The notes under the pieces are model-generated. The model ran no database searches, had not been told where the DNA came from, and worked only from the letters and a program-made list of their open reading frames with translations. This document shows, one piece after another, positions 26,978-34,456 of a DNA stretch of 64,000 bases. The stretch is from contig CAYJQC010000024.1 in the NCBI GenBank assembly GCA_964372215.1, positions 1-64,000 on the forward strand, given 5' to 3'. The translations under genes and the position numbers were made by a program. This stretch comes from DAIMFL01 sp964372215. GTDB taxonomy: Bacteria; Pseudomonadota; Alphaproteobacteria; Dongiales; Dongiaceae. The number at the start of each line of letters is the position of its first letter. Position 1 is the stretch's first letter.

Positions 26978-26999
26978 ATTGATAGACTATTCGATCAAT
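26978..26999. promoter_or_regulatory. Probable TetR operator
   Basis: A 22-base imperfect palindrome with perfect outer arms ATTGAT and ATCAAT, plus matching inner positions, lies 27 bases before the regulator's start codon in an AT-rich island. Length and position fit a TetR dimer site overlapping the promoter. Confidence 0.6.
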
Positions 27000-27063
27000 A
27001 TAAGATTCGTCAAGCGGAGAGGCACGCCGCCTTCCCGGCCCGACATCGCCCCGGGAAGGCGGC

Positions 27064-27879
27064 CTAAGGCGGTGGACGATCCGTCGCCGCCCACGCGTCG
27101 ATGATTCCGCTGATCGCGTCGAGCCCGTCGGTCAACGCCGCCGGGCCGGGCTGCAGGATGAGCGGCGCCTTGATTTCGTGGAGCTCGCCGTTCGCCACGG
27201 CGGGGATCGCCGACCAGCCCGGCCGCGCCGCCAGCTTGTCCGGCCGGAACTTCTTGCCGCACCTCGAGGCGATGACGATGTCCGGCGCGCGCGCCACCAC
27301 CTCGGCCGGGTCGGCGACGATGCGCTCGCGCGCCGCCGCGCGGGACGCCAGCTCGGGGAAGCAGTCGTCGCCGCCGGCGATGCCGATCAGCTCCGAGACC
27401 CAGCCGATGCCGGAAATCATCGGATCGTCCCACTCCTCGAAATAGACAAGCGGGCGGCGCGGGCGGCGCGCGGCCTGCGCGCACACGTCGTCGAGCCGGC
27501 CGCGATAGGCGCCGACCAGCGCGGTCGCCCTCGGTTCCGCGCCCACCATGCGGCCGAGCAGCAGGATCATCTCGAGGATCCCGCCGACGCTGCGCTGGTT
27601 GAAGACATGCACCGCCAGACCGGCCTTGATCAGGCGCGCCGCCACATCGGCCTGGATGTCGGAGAATCCCAGCACCAGGTCGGGCGCGAGCGCCAGGATC
27701 CTGTCGACATTGGCGCTGGTGAAGGCGGCAACCCGCGGCTTCTCGCGGCGCGCCCGGGCCGGCCGCACGGTGAACCCGGAGATGCCGACGACGCGGTCCT
27801 GCTCGCCCAGGAGATACAGCGTCTCCACCGTCTCCTCGGTCAGGCAGACGATGCGACGCGGACCGCCGATCGCCGCCAT
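27064..27879 (-). CDS. Cobalamin-type ABC substrate-binding protein without signal peptide
   Basis: About 271 residues of the BtuF/FhuD-like class III binding fold. The N-terminal domain starts RIVCLTEETVETLYLLGEQDRVVGISGFTV and continues with VDRILALAPDLVLGFSDIQ. The linker helix is RSVGGILEMILLLGRMVGAE, and the C-domain has WVSELIGIAGGDDCFPEL. The chosen ATG has GGGAAG upstream and gives no export signal; the longer frame gives none either. Such leaderless BtuF-like proteins recur in proteobacteria and may bind corrinoid or act in the cytoplasm. No permease or ATPase gene is adjacent. Ligand not established. Confidence 0.82.
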   Translation of the reverse strand: MAAIGGPRRIVCLTEETVETLYLLGEQDRVVGISGFTVRPARARREKPRVAAFTSANVDRILALAPDLVLGFSDIQADVAARLIKAGLAVHVFNQRSVGGILEMILLLGRMVGAEPRATALVGAYRGRLDDVCAQAARRPRRPLVYFEEWDDPMISGIGWVSELIGIAGGDDCFPELASRAAARERIVADPAEVVARAPDIVIASRCGKKFRPDKLAARPGWSAIPAVANGELHEIKAPLILQPGPAALTDGLDAISGIIDAWAATDRPPP

Positions 27880-28088
27880 CCGCCGCTTCCCTTCGTTGCT
27901 ATCCGTGAAGCCGGGTCTTGATCCCGCCAACGATACCCCGACACGCGACATCGCCGAACAGTCCACTCATCCCATCCCCCGCCGGCCGGCGACCCGGGCG
28001 TCGGACGCGCGCCGGGCGGGGCCGATTGCTGCCGGGAACCCCCGGCGCCGCCGCCCGTTATCCCCCGGCAAACAAACCGGAGGCGGCA

Positions 28089-28247
28089 ATGACCATCGGC
28101 GGCATCCTGCTGATCGTTCTCATCCTGATCCTGATCGGCGCCCTGCCGACCTGGCCGTACAGCCGCGGCTGGGGCTACTACCCCACCGGCGGCCTGGGGC
28201 TGGTCGTCATCGTGCTACTGATCCTGGTGCTGCTCGGCCACATCTGA
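28089..28247 (+). CDS. DUF3309 membrane miniprotein
   Basis: 52 residues: a membrane helix (IGGILLIVLILILIGAL), a short loop with TWPYSRGWGYYPTGG, and a second helix (LGLVVIVLLILVLLG). This is the DUF3309 pattern, frequent in alpha- and betaproteobacteria and without known function. GGAGG lies five bases before the ATG. It stands alone and is divergent from the cobalamin-type binding protein. Confidence 0.9.
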   Translation: MTIGGILLIVLILILIGALPTWPYSRGWGYYPTGGLGLVVIVLLILVLLGHI

Positions 28248-28473
28248 CGCGAGCGCGACCGCCGGCCGCGACGTCGGTACGGCGAGACTTGACCCCATGG
28301 ATTCAACGGGCTAGCAGCCGTCGACCGAGCGGCCCGGGCGGCCGCCGGAATCGCCGGGCCGCGCCGGCTGTCCGCCATGCGCATGGCTGACCGGCCGCGG
28401 CGGCGCATCGCCAGGACGGGGATGCCGCGCTATGATCCGTCGCGCAACGGAACAGCGGGCGGAGCGACGCTTC

Positions 28474-29073
28474 ATGAAGATCGTGGTCATCGGCGGCACC
28501 GGCACAATCGGCAAGGCGGTGGTGGCGGCGCTGCAGGACCGGCACGAGATCGTCAAGGTCGGCAGCAAGAGCGGCGACCATCAGGTCGACATGTCGGACA
28601 GCGGCTCGATCCGCCGGCTGTTCGACAAGCTGGGAAAGTTCGACGCGCTGATCTCGACCGCCGGCAAGGTGCATTTCGGCGCGCTCGCCGAGATGACCGA
28701 GAAGGACATGGCGATCGGCCTCGGCAACAAGCTGATGGGCCAGGTCAACCTGGTGCTGCTCGGCCGCGACCACCTGAACGACGGCGGCTCCTTCACCCTG
28801 ACCAGCGGCGTGCTCAGCCACGACCCGATCCGCTTCGGCGCCTCGGCTGCCCTGGTCAACGGCGCGCTCGACGCCTTCGTCAAGGCCGCCGCCATCGAGC
28901 TCGACCGGGCCCAACGCATCAACATCGTCAGCCCCGGCGTGCTCGTGGAATCCCTGCCGGTCTTCGGCGATTATTTCCACGGCCACGAAGCCGTGCCGGG
29001 GGCGCGCGTCGCCAATGCCTATGTGAAATCGGTCGAGGGCCTGCTGACCGGCCAGGTCTTCCATGTCCTCTGA
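28474..29073 (+). CDS. Short-chain dehydrogenase-like protein lacking the catalytic Tyr-Lys
   Basis: 199 residues of the short atypical SDR group. The nucleotide-binding motif is VIGGTGTIGKAVVAAL, followed by SKSGDHQVDMSD and ALISTAGKVHFGALAEMT. A catalytic-type Ser lies in TLTSGVLS, but the expected Tyr-x-x-x-Lys is replaced around FGASAALVNGALDAF. Proteins of this group may use another mechanism or only bind NADP. The ATG has GGAG nine bases upstream. It is the first gene of a unit with the two-cupin protein (31-base gap) and a class V aminotransferase. Confidence 0.87.
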   Translation: MKIVVIGGTGTIGKAVVAALQDRHEIVKVGSKSGDHQVDMSDSGSIRRLFDKLGKFDALISTAGKVHFGALAEMTEKDMAIGLGNKLMGQVNLVLLGRDHLNDGGSFTLTSGVLSHDPIRFGASAALVNGALDAFVKAAAIELDRAQRINIVSPGVLVESLPVFGDYFHGHEAVPGARVANAYVKSVEGLLTGQVFHVL

Positions 29074-29104
29074 GCCGAAGCGCACCATCCAGGAGAACGA
29101 TCCC

Positions 29105-29884
29105 GTGAGCACGCCCGCGATCACCCGCTTCGAGCCGCACGGCCCCGGCAGCCAGGGCCTCGACCGCTGGGAAGACATCCCGGCCGACCAGCTCACCGCC
29201 GGCACGCCGGTGCAGCGCGGCCATGGCTATCTCGACGCCAAGGAGCTGGGCCTGAGCGCGGGGGTGTGGGACTGCACGGCGATGACGACCAAGATGGCGC
29301 CCTATCCCGTGAACGAGTTCATGCTCGTGCTGGAAGGCGCGGTCACCATCGTCGAGGCGAACGGCCGCGCCACCACGGTCGAGGCCGGCCGGAGCTTCAT
29401 CCTGCCCAAGGGCCTGCCCTGCGTCTGGCAGCAGACCGGGTACCTGCGGAAGTTCTACGTGATCTTCGACGACCCGTCCGGCCTGGTGCCGGCGAATCCC
29501 GGCGCGCTGTCGGTGATCCTGCCCGACGTCGCGGCGCCGCTGGCCCCGCTGGCGGTCGACCCGGCGCCGATCGTGGGCCAACTGCCGGTGCAGCACAGCC
29601 GCAGCTGGTTCACCGACCTGACCGGCCAGTGGACGGTCGGGGTGTGGGACGCGACGCCCTATGAGCGCAAGGTCTCGCCGTCCGGGCGCTACGAGCTGAT
29701 GCACCTGCTCGAGGGCTCGGTAACCCTCACCGACGGCCAGGGCGGCAGCCAGAGCTTCAAGGCCGGCGACAGCTTCCTGGTGCCGCTGGGCGCGCCCAAT
29801 GGCTGGCGCAGCACCGAATACGTCCGCAAGATCTACTGCATCTTCCAGCCCAAGACAGCCGCCGCCGCCGCCAAGCGCGCCTGA
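29105..29884 (+). CDS. Two-cupin domain protein
   Basis: About 259 residues with two tandem cupin barrels. The first has NEFMLVLEGAVTIVEANG with FILPKGLPCVWQQT, the second YELMHLLEGSVTLTDGQ with FLVPLGAPNGWRST. The layout resembles ureidoglycine aminohydrolase and other Cupin_3 bicupins. Metal-binding His residues are sparse, so it may be non-catalytic or use a different metal site. The GTG at 29105 is preferred because AGGAG lies nine bases before it; an ATG at 29063, inside the end of the SDR gene, would add 14 residues. It lies between SDR and aminotransferase genes, so a role in amino acid or glyoxylate metabolism is plausible. Confidence 0.85.
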   Translation: MSTPAITRFEPHGPGSQGLDRWEDIPADQLTAGTPVQRGHGYLDAKELGLSAGVWDCTAMTTKMAPYPVNEFMLVLEGAVTIVEANGRATTVEAGRSFILPKGLPCVWQQTGYLRKFYVIFDDPSGLVPANPGALSVILPDVAAPLAPLAVDPAPIVGQLPVQHSRSWFTDLTGQWTVGVWDATPYERKVSPSGRYELMHLLEGSVTLTDGQGGSQSFKAGDSFLVPLGAPNGWRSTEYVRKIYCIFQPKTAAAAAKRA

Positions 29885-29965
29885 ACCGCCGCGCCGAATC
29901 CGATCGAAGCGGGTCGGCACCGCACGGCGCCGCCCTTCCCATGTCTTGCAGAGGACCCGACGTCC

Positions 29966-31156
29966 ATGACCGTCGCCAACGGCCGCGCCTTCCTGAGCAT
30001 CCCCGGCCCCACCACCGTGCCGGACGAGGTGCTGGCCGCGATGCACCGGCCCGCGGTCGACATCTATACCGGGCCGCTGATCGACACCACCATGAGCTGC
30101 CTCGAGGACATGCGGCGCCTGTTCCGCACCGAAGGGCGGTCCTATGTCTATGCCGCCAACGGCCACGGCGCGTGGGAGGCGGCGCTCAGCAACGTGCTGT
30201 CGCGCGGCGAGACCGTGCTGGTGCTGGAGAGCGGCCGCTTCGCGCTCGGCTGGGGCGAGATGGCCAAGATGCTGGGCATCGAGGTCGAGGTGCTGCCGGG
30301 CGACTGGCGCCGCGCGGTCGACCCGGCGGCGCTCGAGGCAAGGCTCAAGGCCGACACCAGCGGCCGGATCAAGGCGGTCATGGTGGTGCAGATCGACACC
30401 GCGTCGAGCGTGGTCAACGACATTCCCGCCCTCCGCAAGGCGATCGACGCGGCCGGGCATAGCGCGCTGTTCATGGTCGACACCATCGCCTCGCTCGCCA
30501 CCATGCCGTTCGAGATGGACGACTGGGGCATCGACGTCGCGGTCACCGGCTCGCAGAAGGGGCTGATGACGCCGCCGGGTCTCGGCTTCGTCGCCGCCGG
30601 CCAGCGCGCGGTGGCGGCCCATGCGCAGGCCGACCTGCGCACGCGCTATTGGGACTGGACCCAGCGCGAAGGCCCCGAACACTACCAGAAATACTGCGGC
30701 ACCCCGCCGGAGCATCTGATGTTCGGCCTGCGCCAGGCGCTCGACATGATCTTCGCCGAGGGGCTTGAGGCGGTGTTCCGCCGCCACCGGCTGCTGGCCG
30801 AGGCGGTGCGCGCGGCCGTCGAGGTCTGGCGCCAGGGCGGCGTGCTCGACTTCAACATCCTGGCGGAGTCGGCGCGCGCCGATTCGGTGACTACGGTGCT
30901 GGTGAACCGCGAGGGCAGCGCCGGCGCGCTGGTCGACTATCTGCGCCGGCATTGCGGCGTCACCATCGGCATCGGCATCGGCGAGCTCGGCGGCAAGGCG
31001 ATCCGCATCGCCCATATGGGCCATGTCAACGCGCCGATGATCCTCGGCACCCTCGGCGCGATCGAGATGGCGCTGATCGCGCTCCGCATCCCGTCCGGCA
31101 ACGGCAGCGGCGTCGCCGCCGCCGCCGAGCGCCTGGGCAGGGCGGTCGCCGCCTGA
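29966..31156 (+). CDS. Class V aminotransferase (alanine/serine--glyoxylate type)
   Basis: 396 residues of the PLP-dependent fold type I, class V group. It begins with FLSIPGPTTVPDEVLAAM, typical of serine--glyoxylate and alanine--glyoxylate transaminases. The PLP-phosphate region is YAANGHGAWEAAL, the cofactor-stacking Asp lies in FMVDTIASLA, and the Schiff-base lysine is Lys198 in VTGSQKGLMTPPG. The C-domain has IRIAHMGHVNAPMI. The enzyme would move an amino group between glyoxylate and serine or alanine. It is third in an apparent operon after an SDR-like and a two-cupin protein, so an amino-acid or ureide-derived substrate is possible. Confidence 0.92.
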   Translation: MTVANGRAFLSIPGPTTVPDEVLAAMHRPAVDIYTGPLIDTTMSCLEDMRRLFRTEGRSYVYAANGHGAWEAALSNVLSRGETVLVLESGRFALGWGEMAKMLGIEVEVLPGDWRRAVDPAALEARLKADTSGRIKAVMVVQIDTASSVVNDIPALRKAIDAAGHSALFMVDTIASLATMPFEMDDWGIDVAVTGSQKGLMTPPGLGFVAAGQRAVAAHAQADLRTRYWDWTQREGPEHYQKYCGTPPEHLMFGLRQALDMIFAEGLEAVFRRHRLLAEAVRAAVEVWRQGGVLDFNILAESARADSVTTVLVNREGSAGALVDYLRRHCGVTIGIGIGELGGKAIRIAHMGHVNAPMILGTLGAIEMALIALRIPSGNGSGVAAAAERLGRAVAA

Positions 31157-31322
31157 ACCGCCGCTTCGGGCAGCGTTGGAGTCCGACGGCGGACCCGGCG
31201 CGGGCGGTCGAGCGCGCCTTGTAGCCACCGACCGGTTGGGGCAAGACTGAAGGGCTCCGGGGGCCGGGGCCGGAGCCGCCGGCCCGGGGGGCCGCATCCG
31301 GGTCAGCATCGGCGGTCGGACC

Positions 31323-34091
31323 ATGGAAGCGTTCTTCGTCCTGCTGGGACTGGTCGTCGTCTTCGGCCCGATCGCCCTGGCAATCGTCGCGCTGGTGCGC
31401 TCGAGCGCGGCGACGGCCGAGCTTGCGGTGCTGCGCACGCGCATCGCAGATCTGGAGAGCCAGCTCGTCCCGCCGGCGGCAGGCGGCAAGCCGGCGACCG
31501 CGCCGCTCTGGACGGCGGCAGCGTATGCGAGCGCTCCGGAAGCGCCGGCACCGGCCGAACCGCCAGAGGCCGAGACGGAATCCGCGGGCGAAGCCGCTCC
31601 GCCGCCGCTGGACGCGCCAGCGATGGCGCCGGCTGCGATCGCGGCGCCGCCCGCGGCGCCTGCGGAATCCATTTCCAGGGGCGGCTTCGAGAAGAGCTTC
31701 GCGTCGAAATGGCTGGTCTGGCTGGGCGCCGCCACCCTGGCGCTCGGCGGCACCTTCCTGGTCAAGCACTCGATCGAGCATGGCTGGCTCGGGCCGGCGG
31801 TGCGCGAGCTGGTCGGGCTGGCCTTCGGCCTGGCGCTGCTCGTCGGCGGCGAATGGCTGCGCCGGCGCCCGCTGGAGCGGGCGATCGCCGCGGTCCAGCC
31901 GGACTACGTGCCGCCGGCCCTGAGCGCCGCCGGTTTGTTCACGCTGTTCGCCTGCGCCTACACGTCCTACGCGCTGTACGGCCTGATCGGGCCGCTGGTC
32001 GCCTTCGCCGCGCTGGCGGCGACCGCCTTCATCGCGGTCGGCCTGTCGCTGCTGCAGGGCCCGCCGGCGGCCCTGCTCGGCGTGGTCGGCGGCTTCGTGA
32101 CCCCGATGCTGGTGGCCAGCACCGAACCGTCGGCCTGGACCCTGTTCCCCTATCTGCTGGCGCTCAGCGCCGCCGGCCTCGCGGTGCTGCGCTATCGCGC
32201 CTGGTGGTGGCTGGGCTACGCCGTGCTGGCCGGCGCCGCGTTCTGGCCGCTGATCTGGTTCGCCGAGGCGTGGGCGCCGGCCGACGCGCTGCCGCTCGGC
32301 CTCTATCTGCTCGCCCTCGCCGCCGGGTTCTGCCATTTCACCCGCGGCTTCAGCTTCGCCGGCCGGCCGTGGCAGGGCGCCGGCGACAAACTGTCCATCA
32401 ACCATCCCGACGCGCTCACCTGGGCGACCGCGGGCGTCACCCTGTTGCTGTTCTTCGCCTATGTCCGCACCGGCGGCTACGACCCGATCTCGCTGATCGC
32501 GCTGGGCGCGCTCTGCCTGCTCTACCTGTATGTCGGGCGGCGCCAGCCGGGGCTCGACGCCCTGGCGCCGGCGGCCGCGGTCCTGGTGCTGGCGCTGGCC
32601 GCGACCTGGCATCTGCCGAGCGTGCTGCAGCAGTTCGCGCCGGCCCATGCGTTGCGCCCGCCGCTGCTGCCGCCCGAGCTGGTCGACTTCGCCGTGGCGG
32701 CGGCCGGGTTCGGCGCCCTGTTCGGCGCCGCCGGCTTCGTGGCGTTGTGGGGCGCGCGGCGGCCCGGCCTGTGGGCCGGGGTTTCCGCCGGCACGCCGAC
32801 GCTGCTGTTCACCATCGCCTATTGGCGCTTCGTCGATTTCGGCCTCGACCTCGGCTGGGCGGCGGCCGCATTGGCCCTGGCGGTCGTCACCATCCTCGCC
32901 GCGTCCCGCGTCGCGCGCTATCGCGGCCCGCCGGAACTCGAGATTCCCCTCGGGCTCTATGCCGCGGCGGTCACCGCCTTCGTGGCGCTCGGCGCCGCCA
33001 TGACCCTGCAGCAGGCCTGGCTCACCGTCGCCTATGCCGCCCAGCTTCTGGCGCTGGCGCTGATCTACCAGCGCGTCACGGTCGAGCCGCTGCGCTGGGT
33101 CGCGCTCGCCACCGCCGCGGTCGTGCTGGCCCGGCTGGTGCTCAACTGGAACGTCCTCGGCTATGACGGCGGCAGCCCGCCGGTGTTCGGCTGGGTGCTG
33201 TACGGCTATGGCCTGCCGGCGCTGATGTTCTTCGAGGCGGCGCGGCGCTTCCGCCGCCACGGCGACGACCTGCTGGTGGCGGTGCTCGAGGCCGGCTGGA
33301 TCGCCTTCACCGTGCTGCTGGCCAGTCTCGAGATCCGCGTGCTGGTCAACGAGTCCGTGACCAGCCTGGACTACGAGCTGCTGGAGCAGAGCCTGCAGAC
33401 CGCCGCCTGGCTCGCCATCGCCCATGCCCTGATGCAGGCCCATGCGCGGGCGCCGCGGCCGGTGACGCTGTGGGCCGCCCGCGCCCTGCTGTGCCTCTCG
33501 GCGCTGCAGGTGCTGCTGCTGCAGCTCGTGATCTTCAATCCGTTCTACGTGCACGTCTTCGTCGGCAGCTATCCCGTCCTCAACCTGCTGTTCCTGGCCT
33601 ATGCGGTGCCGGCGATCTTCGCCTTCCTGAGCGTGCCGCTGCTGCGGCGCCAGGGCGCCGGCGGCGCCGCGCCAGTCGCCGCCGGGATCGGCTTCCTGCT
33701 GACCTTCGTCTATCTGTCGCTCGAGGTGCGGCGCGCCTTCCAGGGGCCGATGCTGTACTGGACGACGCCGTCCGACGCCGAACTCTACGCCTACTCCGCC
33801 GCCTGGCTGATCTACGCGCTGGTGCTGCTCGGACTCGCCATCCGGCTGCGCCGCGCCAGCCTGCGCTACGCGTCGCTGATCGCCCTGTCGATCACCGTGC
33901 TCAAGGTGTTCCTGGTCGACACCGCCGATTTGACCGGGCTCTACCGGGTCGCCTCGTTCCTCGGCCTCGGCCTCTGCCTGATCGCCATCGGCTACATCTA
34001 CCAGCGCTTCGTGTTCCCGGTCGGGCCGGGCCGCGCCGGACCGCCGCCGGCAACCGCCGCCGCCGCGGCGCCGACTCAGGAACAGGGATAG
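31323..34091 (+). CDS. Large DUF2339 polytopic membrane protein
   Basis: 922 residues. A single N-terminal helix is followed by a short coiled segment (AELAVLRTRIADLESQL) and a Pro/Ala-rich linker to about residue 115. After FEKSFASKWLVWLGAATLALGGTFLVKHSIEHGWLGP comes a run of roughly 24 membrane helices. This is the DUF2339 architecture; these proteins are among the largest inner-membrane proteins of proteobacteria and have no proven function. No ATPase or catalytic motif is seen. The gene is monocistronic, and its last 16 bases overlap the converging DUF1850 gene. Confidence 0.9.
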   Translation: MEAFFVLLGLVVVFGPIALAIVALVRSSAATAELAVLRTRIADLESQLVPPAAGGKPATAPLWTAAAYASAPEAPAPAEPPEAETESAGEAAPPPLDAPAMAPAAIAAPPAAPAESISRGGFEKSFASKWLVWLGAATLALGGTFLVKHSIEHGWLGPAVRELVGLAFGLALLVGGEWLRRRPLERAIAAVQPDYVPPALSAAGLFTLFACAYTSYALYGLIGPLVAFAALAATAFIAVGLSLLQGPPAALLGVVGGFVTPMLVASTEPSAWTLFPYLLALSAAGLAVLRYRAWWWLGYAVLAGAAFWPLIWFAEAWAPADALPLGLYLLALAAGFCHFTRGFSFAGRPWQGAGDKLSINHPDALTWATAGVTLLLFFAYVRTGGYDPISLIALGALCLLYLYVGRRQPGLDALAPAAAVLVLALAATWHLPSVLQQFAPAHALRPPLLPPELVDFAVAAAGFGALFGAAGFVALWGARRPGLWAGVSAGTPTLLFTIAYWRFVDFGLDLGWAAAALALAVVTILAASRVARYRGPPELEIPLGLYAAAVTAFVALGAAMTLQQAWLTVAYAAQLLALALIYQRVTVEPLRWVALATAAVVLARLVLNWNVLGYDGGSPPVFGWVLYGYGLPALMFFEAARRFRRHGDDLLVAVLEAGWIAFTVLLASLEIRVLVNESVTSLDYELLEQSLQTAAWLAIAHALMQAHARAPRPVTLWAARALLCLSALQVLLLQLVIFNPFYVHVFVGSYPVLNLLFLAYAVPAIFAFLSVPLLRRQGAGGAAPVAAGIGFLLTFVYLSLEVRRAFQGPMLYWTTPSDAELYAYSAAWLIYALVLLGLAIRLRRASLRYASLIALSITVLKVFLVDTADLTGLYRVASFLGLGLCLIAIGYIYQRFVFPVGPGRAGPPPATAAAAAPTQEQG

Positions 34092-34456
34092 AGCGTCACC
34101 GGATCGGCATCGCGGCCGAGCAGGTCGCCGAGCGCCGCGCATGGCGCGCCGGCGGCGCAGAACTGCCAGTCGCCGATGACGCCGTCGGGATCGGCGGCGC
34201 GCCGCAGCACGATGCGCGCGCGCGTGTCGCCCGCCGGCCGCCAGACATACCAGCCGTCGACCAGCCGGGCCTCCACCGGCGGCTCCATCCCGGCGCCGCT
34301 GCCCTTGACCCGCACCTCGTCGAGCACCAGCCGGCCGGACTCGACCCGCCAGTGCTCCTGCCAGGGCAGATGCTCGACGCTGTGGCTCCAGGCCAAGGTG
34401 AACGAGGTGACCGCGAGCTGCAGGGTCAGCGTCCCCGCCGCGAGACAGAGTGACAT
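34076..34456 (-). CDS. DUF1850 protein, TRAP-TAXI accessory
   Basis: 126 residues with an N-terminal hydrophobic signal (LCLAAGTLTLQLAV). The mature part opens with the family pattern SFTLAWSHSVEHLPWQEHWRV and continues LDEVRVKGSGAGMEPP. DUF1850 genes regularly accompany TAXI-type TRAP permeases, and here the ATG shares one base with the permease stop (TGATG), so translation is coupled. A periplasmic accessory role in transport is inferred from this association only. Two Cys pairs near the end may form disulfides. Confidence 0.87.
   Translation of the reverse strand: MSLCLAAGTLTLQLAVTSFTLAWSHSVEHLPWQEHWRVESGRLVLDEVRVKGSGAGMEPPVEARLVDGWYVWRPAGDTRARIVLRRAADPDGVIGDWQFCAAGAPCAALGDLLGRDADPVTLYPCS

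Noticed and set aside
31026..34142. Very long open frame on the minus strand (over 1000 codons) opposite the DUF2339 gene
   Set aside because: Composition is Gln/Arg/Gly/Glu-rich nonsense typical of antisense frames in GC-rich DNA, while the plus strand gives a coherent membrane protein.
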